Below, piece by piece: positions 34,999 through 41,494 of a DNA stretch of 64,000 nt. The notes under the pieces are model-generated. The model was given only the letters and a program-made list of their open reading frames with translations. It ran no database searches and was not told the DNA's origin. Each line of letters begins with the position of its first letter. The stretch's first letter is position 1. The stretch is from Desulfobacterales bacterium (GTDB lineage: Bacteria; Desulfobacterota; Desulfobacteria; Desulfobacterales; JAEINQ01). Location: assembly GCA_016342285.1 (NCBI GenBank), contig JAEINQ010000013.1, positions 1 to 64,000 on the forward strand. The letters are read 5' to 3'. The position numbers were made by a program, and so were the translations under genes.

Positions 34999-35859
34999 TT
35001 GAAAACAACCCTGGATTGTATTCCCTGTTTCGTTCGCCAGGCCCTGGAGGCGGCCAGGATGGTGTCGGACGATCCCACGGTTCACGAACGGATCGTCCGC
35101 GAGGTGTTGCACTGGTCCAGCGGGATGGATCTGAATCAGTCGCCTCCGGTTCTGGCCCAGCGCATTCACCGGCGACTGCGTGAGATCACCGGTTCAACCG
35201 ATCCCTACCTTGAGGCAAAAGCGCGATTGAACCGCATGGCCATGGATTTGCTACCTGACCTGAAGGCTGAAATCAAATCAGCCCCGGACCCGCTGGCCAT
35301 GGCCGTTCGTCTGGCCATTGCGGGAAACGTGATCGATTTGGGCGCCCACGGCAGCGTAACGGAAGCCGACGTGCGCCGTGCCGTACAACAGGCCTTGGAA
35401 GAACCTTTTTCCGGGAATTGGGATGAATTTTCCCAGGCCGTGGCTCAGGCCCGGAGCATTCTTTATCTGGCCGACAATGCGGGCGAGATCGTGTTTGATC
35501 GATTGCTCATCGAACAATTTTCGCCGGAGCGGGTGACACTGGCGGTGCGGGGGGCGCCGGTCATCAACGATGCAACCCTGGCCGATGCCCGGGTTGCCGG
35601 ACTCCACGAGGTGGTCGACATCATCGACAACGGCTCGGATGCCCCGGGTACGATCCTCGAAGACTGCAGCCCGGAATTCAGGCTGCGGTTTGCTGCGGCG
35701 GATATGATCATCGCCAAGGGGCAGGGGAATTTCGAAACCCTCAGCCATGTGCCGGGGAATATCTTTTTTCTTTTCAAGGCCAAGTGTTCCGTGATCGCCA
35801 ACCATGTGGGGCTGCCCCTTGGCACCCATGTGCTGGCGCGGTTTCACCCTAGGCGATAG
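34999..35859 (+). CDS. DUF89/ARMT1-like metal-dependent phosphatase
   Basis: A 286-residue protein of the DUF89 damage-control phosphatase family, which dephosphorylates damaged sugar or cofactor phosphates. Seen: N-terminal Cys pair TLDCIPCFVRQALEAARM; the metal-binding signature YLADNAGEIVFDRLLIE (residues about 155-172); GAPVINDATLADA; and MIIAKGQGNFETLS near 240. It starts with TTG at 34999 behind a strong SD AAAGGAGGG. Its last 201 bp (35650-35850) are repeated at 37527-37997. Confidence 0.9.
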   Translation: MKTTLDCIPCFVRQALEAARMVSDDPTVHERIVREVLHWSSGMDLNQSPPVLAQRIHRRLREITGSTDPYLEAKARLNRMAMDLLPDLKAEIKSAPDPLAMAVRLAIAGNVIDLGAHGSVTEADVRRAVQQALEEPFSGNWDEFSQAVAQARSILYLADNAGEIVFDRLLIEQFSPERVTLAVRGAPVINDATLADARVAGLHEVVDIIDNGSDAPGTILEDCSPEFRLRFAAADMIIAKGQGNFETLSHVPGNIFFLFKAKCSVIANHVGLPLGTHVLARFHPRR

Positions 35860-35975
35860 AATGCTGACGAAAACAAGAATAATGAAAACCGACCGAGTCT
35901 GTCCAGCGGCGTATCCGGCACTTGGAACGTGTCCTTTTCGACATGGAGCCACCGATACTCAGACCCAGACTGAGC

Positions 35976-36140
35976 GTTTCAATCCGTCCTGGGAATCCAT
36001 GCCTTCAGTGCATGGTCTGAGTCAATGGGCTATGCCGCTCCATTTGTTGGCAAATGCCTAAAAAGCACTAAAGCGCAGATGCCCGGCTGACGCCTAAAGT
36101 TGAGGCATCGCTTCGCTCTGGTTTTTGGGCTAAGATATGG
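35976..36140 (+). repeat. Dispersed repeat family A, long copy
   Basis: GGGAATCCATGCCTTCAGTG...GCATGG hairpin, TCTGAGTCAATGGGCTATGCC, GTTGGCAAATGCCTAAAAAG, GCCTAAAGTTGAGGCATCGC, TTCGCTCTGG, ATATGGCAGAAT. It lies between the DUF89 gene and the convergent coiled-coil gene. Confidence 0.75.
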
Positions 36141-36149
36141 CAGAATCCC

Positions 36150-37325
36150 TTATGCAAAGTCTTTAACAAGTTTCAGCAGAGAGACGGACATGCTCAAGCC
36201 GGCTCGAATCTTTCCTTTGGGATCATACTTGTCAAACTTTTTTTGGATAACATCATCGAGTTCGTTCAACGCTTTTTGAACGGTATTGTCGCCTTTTTTG
36301 GCGACATTGACGAGTTCGTTTCCTTCTTTTATGAATTGCTTGCCTGTATCGATGGATTTATTGATATCCCCAACATTTTCGAGCAGGGAATCCGTGCTCT
36401 TTTCCAAAGCTGCCATGGCTTTTTTTGTCTTCTTGTCAGCTTGCTTCATGAGCTTCTTTTGTTCGTTGAGGAGCTTGTCGATTTCTTTGGCTAATTTGTT
36501 GGCCTGACGATCTATCCCCGTAAGTTTGGCGGAATAAGTAGTGATCTCTTTTTTAAGTTTACTGGTCGGAAAAGGGTTTTTAAGCTTATCGAGCGCCTTG
36601 CTCCAAAAACTTTTTTTATTGAGGCGCTTTTGCAAATTTCCAAGCCTTTTTATGATATCGTCTCTGGCCTGTTTTTCGTCCTTCGCCAGGTCATAGGCAT
36701 TCTCATAAATGTTGTTGATCCCTCTGGCTATGGATAAATAGGCCGTAAAATCAAGACCGCCTGTCAGAACAGCTCTCACAACACCGCCGGCCACAGAGAA
36801 GCCACCTTTGGTCATCCCCGCCTTCATTTTAATCTTAAATTTTTTCCATTCCTTCTTTTTTTTCTTTAGTGCATCCCATTTTTTGTCGATGGCAGCCTTT
36901 GCAGCTTTTTCCCCGTTGGCGATCCAGGCAGTGTAGACTTTATTGATCTTTTTGGTCCAGGAACTTCTTTGTTCTTCAAGCCATTTAAACGCTTCATCGC
37001 CGCCCTTTGCAAGGGCCATCTTCTCGGCCCTCTTATCCAGTTTCTTAAGTTGCGCGTCACCACTTACGACCAGTTTGTCGATATTGTTTTTGATGGGTTC
37101 GATGGCTTCTAAAGCTGCGTCCCTTAGCTGCGCATAAACCCTTGGATCGTCAACTTCATCTGGTATTTCGATTGATATTTTTATTTTTCCGCTTGGCTCT
37201 TTAATGAGCTTCGAGTCTTGTTCAACAAAATCGAAAACAAATGAATCTTTAAAGGCGTGCGCGGACGGGATCATTAGAAAGAATGCGGCTACCATTACAA
37301 TAATAAAATGGCCAAATTTTTTCAT
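36150..37325 (-). CDS. Secreted Lys-rich coiled-coil protein
   Basis: A 391-residue exported protein of unknown function. Signal peptide MKKFGHFIIVMVAAFFLMIPSAHA; mature protein about 25% Lys+Glu+Asp-rich with long coiled-coil stretches (AKLTGIDRQANKLAKEIDKL and LLNEQKKLMKQADKKTKKAM). The middle has a Gly-rich hydrophobic segment, FSVAGGVVRAVLTGGLDF (about residues 175-195), that might insert into a membrane, a layout seen in some secreted toxins, but no toxin family is recognised. AT-rich; SD AGGAGG. It sits between two copies of the DUF89 3' end and so may have arrived with that duplication. Confidence 0.75.
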   Translation of the reverse strand: MKKFGHFIIVMVAAFFLMIPSAHAFKDSFVFDFVEQDSKLIKEPSGKIKISIEIPDEVDDPRVYAQLRDAALEAIEPIKNNIDKLVVSGDAQLKKLDKRAEKMALAKGGDEAFKWLEEQRSSWTKKINKVYTAWIANGEKAAKAAIDKKWDALKKKKKEWKKFKIKMKAGMTKGGFSVAGGVVRAVLTGGLDFTAYLSIARGINNIYENAYDLAKDEKQARDDIIKRLGNLQKRLNKKSFWSKALDKLKNPFPTSKLKKEITTYSAKLTGIDRQANKLAKEIDKLLNEQKKLMKQADKKTKKAMAALEKSTDSLLENVGDINKSIDTGKQFIKEGNELVNVAKKGDNTVQKALNELDDVIQKKFDKYDPKGKIRAGLSMSVSLLKLVKDFA

Positions 37326-37639
37326 TTCGCCTCCTATTGGGCTGCAACGGTGAAAAATAATGTGACATTATGGGTAATAAGCGAGATTTATTTCAAAACA
37401 TCTTCAATAAGTCAAGCGGGCCTTTCAGGGATGTCTCTTTCGTATCATGTCTAACTCGATAAAATAGCATCAAAATTACGGCTTTTAGTGAGTTTTATCA
37501 ATATTACCTCACGTTCGCGCTCGTGAACGATCCTCGAAGACTGCAGCCCGGACTTCAGGCAGCGGTTTGCTGCGGGGGATATGATCATTGCCAAGGAGCA
37601 GGGGAATTTTGAAACCCTCAGCCATGTGCCGGGGGACAT

Positions 37640-37648
37640 CTTTTTTCT
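37640..37648 (+). repeat. Left 9-bp target-site duplication
   Basis: CTTTTTTCT, identical to 37911-37919; the uninterrupted original in the DUF89 gene has it once (about 35764-35772). Confidence 0.85.
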
Positions 37649-37910
37649 GGTTCCTCGCTATTTCGTGTGGGAGGCCAGGAGGGTGCTTTCTCGCGGCCCG
37701 AAAAACTCGTCGCCAAGCGCCCGTAACCCCGGACAGCGCCTTCTTTCAACAGAAAAGATTGATATTCTGGTTTGTTAAGAAGCATTTGCGGCCGGGCTGG
37801 GTTCTGTCCGGGGCAACGGGCCCTAAGCGGCTCAGACAGTTCCGAGCCGCGATAAAGCACCCTCCTGGCCCTGACCTGCACCGTTTTACCCATATGAAAC
37901 AGCGAAGAGC
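37649..37910. mobile_element. 262-bp palindromic MITE-like element
   Basis: Non-coding insertion with long imperfect terminal inverted repeats. Left end: GTTCCTCGCTATTTCGTGTG then GGCCAGGAGGGTGCTTTCTC. Right end, reversed, reads GCTCTTCGCTGTTTCATATG then GGCCAGGAGGGTGCTTTATC. The pairing continues inwards (CCCGTAACCCCGGACAG against CTGTCCGGGGCAACGGG), so the element is nearly one hairpin with an AT-rich centre. Flanked by perfect 9-bp direct repeats. It encodes no transposase and would depend on one in trans; a 9-bp duplication is typical of several IS families, so the parent cannot be named. Confidence 0.85.
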
Positions 37911-37919
37911 CTTTTTTCT
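37911..37919 (+). repeat. Right 9-bp target-site duplication
   Basis: CTTTTTTCT, second copy flanking the MITE; the DUF89 homology resumes straight after it (TTTCAAGGCCAAGTGTTCCG). Confidence 0.85.
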
Positions 37920-38128
37920 TTTCAAGGCCAAGTGTTCCGTGATTGCCACCCATGTGGGGCTGCCCTTGGAACCCACGTGCTGGCGCGATTTCACCCTATA
38001 GTTGCATAAAAAACACAGCGAAGGCAGTTAATCATCTGATATTGCGGTGTAAAGGCAGGTTTTGCCGTCAATGTAGGGAGATGGCGGAGCGGATGAGGGG
38101 CTCCGGGGCAGGTCCCGCGTCGGATGCC

Positions 38129-38635
38129 CTATTCTTGTTGGGCGTCGTTATTGGTAACGACATACTTGTAGAACTTTGTATCCACGGACATCACGGGAAA
38201 AGAGAGAGGCAGCTCGGTTTGCCGAATCTCCGAAAAACCGTTCTTTTCATAGAAACGATGCGCCGCCAGAAATTTCTCTGTCGTGCCCAGATAGATTTCC
38301 CGGACACCTTGTTGGCCGCACCACGAAAAGAGCACTTGGAGAAGTTTGAGCGCAACGCCTTGCGTTGAACCGCGAGCGTGTTTTTTGACGAACATCTTGC
38401 GCAAGGCCCCCTGCCCATTGCCAATATCGAGCAGGGAGATCGTTCCGACGATCTCGGAGCCAAGACGGGCCACCCAGAAGTTGCCGTTTCCTTTCTGGTA
38501 AAAGCCTGGAATATCGAGCAGGTCCGGCTGGGCATCAAGGGTAATCGGAATGCCGAATTCAGACTGCTGAATCGGCAGAATTACGTCCACGACACCTGAA
38601 AGATGGTGCTTGGCAAAGGGGACTACATTTATCAT
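38129..38635 (-). CDS. GNAT-family N-acetyltransferase
   Basis: A 168-residue acetyltransferase with the GNAT fold: strand pair VARLGSEIVGTISLLDIGN, then the acetyl-CoA loop ALRKMFVKKHARGSTQGVALKLLQVL (R/Q-x-x-G-x-G/A variant GSTQGV), and C-terminal YLGTTEKFLAAHRFYEKNGF, a family signature. ATG 38635 is chosen; GTG 38644 would add three residues, and neither has a strong SD. The substrate is unknown; the FYEKNGF motif is shared by many amino-group acetylases. Confidence 0.88.
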   Translation of the reverse strand: MINVVPFAKHHLSGVVDVILPIQQSEFGIPITLDAQPDLLDIPGFYQKGNGNFWVARLGSEIVGTISLLDIGNGQGALRKMFVKKHARGSTQGVALKLLQVLFSWCGQQGVREIYLGTTEKFLAAHRFYEKNGFSEIRQTELPLSFPVMSVDTKFYKYVVTNNDAQQE

Positions 38636-39267
38636 GGCGAACACTATCCAGGCTTATTATGAACCGCAGACGTTCGCAGACCGTCACAGACCCGGCTTCG
38701 CCTGAAGGCTACGCCGGGCAGGCAGGAAAAGCTTGCTGGCGATCGACCTGATCGCCAACAAATTTGTATCGCTTCGCGAAGGGTTCGACAGATTCTAAGC
38801 AAGAAGGGGTCTCCTTTTACAGCGTGCGCTCCGCAGGGCAACCTCTTTGGGCCGGCCAGGTCGGCCGGTTCAAAAAAGTCCGCGGGTGTCGGCGAGTGTC
38901 TGCGGTTAATACATGTTGCCACCATACTCCGGCGGCAAATCCGTAATGATTTCCGCACCGGCCAATGCATGCCTGATTCTGCATCGCCCTTGATCGTGTA
39001 ATTGGATTGAAAATTTTGACAATGGAAGTGCTCCTTGAATTTCCCTTGTAGGTCCGGTCGGTTCACGGGATAATCCATTCAGGTCGCATCAAGGCCCAAT
39101 GCCTTATTCGGCCACGCTTTTCCGGCAGATATTATAACCCAAACTGAGCGTTTTAAATTTCGAAATAAAGTATAAGCAAATGATATTTAAAGATAAATAT
39201 ACCATTTTCTCAATGAGTTCATCGGCAACCGGTAAATGCGGATCTTCATAGGAAGATATCTCTTCGG
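38636..39267. other. Intergenic region with CGCAGAC inverted element
   Basis: From about 38657 to 38912 a 256-bp segment is bounded by inverted ends (AACCGCAGACGTTCGCAGAC on the left; the reverse of the right end reads AACCGCAGACACTCGCCGAC), with an internal hairpin GGCGATCGACCTGATCGCC. The remainder to 39267 is AT-rich with no gene seen. Confidence 0.5.
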
Positions 39268-39633
39268 TCAATCGGATGGATTATCGAACAAGGTAAAGCA
39301 GATTTGCCCCTCCTTTTGGCACGCCCCGGCCAGTTCCATGTGGCGGAGCGTGGCAAAATCGCGACGGAACTCTTCTTCGGTGATCCCCAGAGCGGCGCAG
39401 ATCTGTTCCAGGTCTATCGGGCCTCTGGCCTTGATGAGGTCGAGGATTTTTTGCTGCTCATGGGTCAGCGTCACCTCCTGGCTCATGGTGTTTTTGGCGC
39501 TGTAGACAGCCCACGGATCGCAGGTCTTCGGCGCTGCAACGACATCCAGGTAGCAGTCCTCGCAGAGTGTTCGGCCCGAATGCTCGTATCCCTCCCCCGG
39601 GGAGATTGCGGTTAAACACGTTTCACATTTCAT
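39268..39633 (-). CDS. Zinc-ribbon/winged-helix protein
   Basis: A 121-residue putative regulator. Residues 1-30 hold two Cys pairs, MKCETCLTAIS and TLCEDCYLDV, spaced as a small zinc-binding (LIM/zinc-ribbon-like) motif. Residues about 50-110 look like a winged helix (LTHEQQKILDLIKARGPIDLEQICAALGITEEEFRRDF). Start ATG 39633 is supported by GGAGG and GAGG upstream; an extended reading to 39693 has no SD. The short product ends SD, and the gene is divergent from the TetR gene, so it could share its regulation. Confidence 0.75.
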   Translation of the reverse strand: MKCETCLTAISPGEGYEHSGRTLCEDCYLDVVAAPKTCDPWAVYSAKNTMSQEVTLTHEQQKILDLIKARGPIDLEQICAALGITEEEFRRDFATLRHMELAGACQKEGQICFTLFDNPSD

Positions 39634-39851
39634 CCTCGCCTGCCTCCGGTTACGTTTTTGGGGCCAGGCCCCGAGCAAACCGCTTCCCGGCATTTAAGAT
39701 CAATTCATTGAATAAATCAACGGGAGACAACTGGAAAAACCGGTATCGAAGACTCGAATTGCAGGAAAATATACTCATAGTATATAAAATAAATCTAATT
39801 ACAATATAAAGTCACATAATAACATATAGTTGAAGCTATGAAATTATATAT

Positions 39852-39881
39852 TGACATATTAAGTATACTGCAGGTATAGTC
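39852..39881 (+). promoter_or_regulatory. Promoter and overlapping dyad upstream of TetR gene
   Basis: TTGACA (39852-39857), 18-bp spacer, TATAGT (39876-39881). An imperfect dyad AGTATAC-TGCAG-GTATAGT (39863-39881) covers the -10 box, a position suited to autorepression by the TetR protein. Consensus match only. Confidence 0.5.
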
Positions 39882-39911
39882 TTTTAACCCTTTCATCCGG
39901 AGTTTTTCACC

Positions 39912-40550
39912 ATGGCGAAAAAACAGGAATACAATAAAAAGCTGAAACGCCTGACCATCCTTCAGGCGGCTGAAAAAATTTTTCTGGAAAAACCCTACAA
40001 GGCCATCACCGTCGACGAGGTTGCCAAAGAAGCCGGCGTTACCAAGCGCACCCTGTATGCCTATTTCCCCTCCAAGCTCGCCCTCTTTATCCAGATGTTC
40101 GAAGACTACCTGCAGCTTCTCAACGACCAGTTTCTTCACGCCATCTCGGAAACAACCAGTCTCGGGCAGATGATCGAGAAGATGTTCAGCGTCCTGTTCG
40201 ACCATACAAAAGAGAACGTCAAATTTTATGAACTCTTCTGGACGCTCGATTCCACGGAGTTCGACGGTGAGATCCCGGAAGAGCTCTTACAAAAAATCAA
40301 ACTGTGGAACCAGGCGCTCCTCGACCAGGCAAAAAAGGTGCTCGAAAAAGGCCAGTCGGAAGGCATTTTCAGGCCGGTCGATCCGGATTTGTTGGTTCAC
40401 CTCCTTTCCGCCGTCAACAAAGGCATCTTCATTCAGACCAGCAAAGAAAGAAAATTCAACATTGCCGATATCGAGCCTGACAGGCTTCAGGAGATGTTCA
40501 TGGATATCATTGCCAACGGTTTGTTGACCACCCCGAAACACCAAGGATAG
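39912..40550 (+). CDS. TetR-family transcriptional regulator
   Basis: A 212-residue TetR/AcrR regulator. The N-terminal HTH is at residues about 12-58 (ILQAAEKIFLEKPYKAITVDEVAKEAGVTKRTLYAYFPSK, given here only as the recognisable core AITVDEVAKEAG and TLYAYF). The C-terminal ligand domain is unclassified. It precedes the NrfD/molybdoenzyme genes by 36 bp on the same strand, so it probably controls them and perhaps the whole series to 50213, responding to the substrate or its CoA/acid form. Confidence 0.92.
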   Translation: MAKKQEYNKKLKRLTILQAAEKIFLEKPYKAITVDEVAKEAGVTKRTLYAYFPSKLALFIQMFEDYLQLLNDQFLHAISETTSLGQMIEKMFSVLFDHTKENVKFYELFWTLDSTEFDGEIPEELLQKIKLWNQALLDQAKKVLEKGQSEGIFRPVDPDLLVHLLSAVNKGIFIQTSKERKFNIADIEPDRLQEMFMDIIANGLLTTPKHQG

Positions 40551-40586
40551 GTCAATCCCGGCAAAACTCGGAAAGGAAGCCGAACC

Positions 40587-41441
40587 ATGGAAGAGTTCAC
40601 CGTTGACTTTCGCATCAACCGACAATTCAATGGGCTGGTGGCTGCCAATTTCTCCATTGAGGGGACGGGTGCGGCGGTCCTGTTTGTCGGGCTGGTGCTC
40701 AGCAGTCGCTCCATATTCATCACAGGCCTGGCGCTGGTCATGGCCGGGGTGCTGGCCCTGTTTCTCGACCTGGCCAGCCCCGCCAGATCCTGGCGATCCA
40801 TTCTGCGACCCGGGAAATCGTGGATCAGCAGGGGTGCCCTGTGCATCGGTGGCCTGGTCCTGTCCTCCATGCTGTTGCTCATCATTCCCGACGTGACCCG
40901 ATCCATCTGGGGGGGGCTCCTGGCGACGCTGTCGGCAGCGGCCGCCGTCATGACCATGCTCTACACCGGCCTGCTGGTATCTTCCATGCGAGCGATTCCT
41001 TCGTGGAACACCCGGCGGGTGCCGATGTTGTTCTTTCTGCATTCTTCGACTTCCGCGGGCCTCGTCCTCCTGTCCCTGCTCTCTATGGAGCGATCGGGCA
41101 TCCTCCCTGTTTTCATGTTTCCGGTTACGGTGCTCATGGTCGCCACGGCCGTCCTGACCCTCAATCATGCTTTTAAAATGGGGAAATGTTCCGGGGCTGG
41201 CCGGGAATCGGCCCGGATGCTCCTGCAGGGAAAGCAACGCGTACTGTTTCTCGCCGGGGCCCTGGGGTGCGGATTTGTCATGCCGCTGATTCTCATCTGG
41301 GTCGCATATACCGCGTCGGGGCCGGTATCCATGGCAAGCCCCGTTGTCGTTCTGCTTGGCCTGGCCAGCCGCATGGCCGGGGATTTTTCTTTTCGCCTGG
41401 CGTTGCTGCGAACCGGTGTATATGAGCCGGTCATTCCATGA
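40587..41441 (+). CDS. NrfD/DmsC-type membrane anchor subunit
   Basis: A 284-residue integral membrane protein with about eight helices, as in DmsC/NrfD/PsrC quinone-reactive anchors of molybdoenzymes (for example GTGAAVLFVGLVLSS near 30 and IPSWNTRRVPMLFFLHSSTSAG near 145, a family-type loop entering helix 5). It exchanges electrons with the quinone pool for the following catalytic and FeS subunits. SD GGAAAGGAAG. The gene order anchor-catalytic-FeS is unlike the usual A-B-C order of DMSO reductases. Confidence 0.88.
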   Translation: MEEFTVDFRINRQFNGLVAANFSIEGTGAAVLFVGLVLSSRSIFITGLALVMAGVLALFLDLASPARSWRSILRPGKSWISRGALCIGGLVLSSMLLLIIPDVTRSIWGGLLATLSAAAAVMTMLYTGLLVSSMRAIPSWNTRRVPMLFFLHSSTSAGLVLLSLLSMERSGILPVFMFPVTVLMVATAVLTLNHAFKMGKCSGAGRESARMLLQGKQRVLFLAGALGCGFVMPLILIWVAYTASGPVSMASPVVVLLGLASRMAGDFSFRLALLRTGVYEPVIP

Positions 41442-41494
41442 AACCCCGGCCGGAACCAGTGTCCGATTGTAGAAATTCAAACGGGAGGTGAACC

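Larger units (their letters stand above)
37527..37997 (+). pseudogene. Duplicate of DUF89 gene 3' end, interrupted by MITE
   Basis: Bases 37527-37648 and 37920-37997 together match 35650-35850 at about 90% identity by eye (ILEDCSPDFRQRFAAGDMII, KEQGNFETLSHVPGD, then FKAKCSVIATHVGLP). There is no 5' part, so it is a nonfunctional tail. Removing the insertion and one copy of its 9-bp duplication restores an almost exact 200-bp copy. Confidence 0.9.
37326..38128. other. Intergenic region with DUF89 3'-end duplicate and MITE
   Basis: Contains an AT-rich leader of the coiled-coil gene, a truncated DUF89 copy (37527-37997) and, inside it, a 262-bp palindromic insertion. From 38000 to 38128 nothing was recognised. 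Confidence 0.7.
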
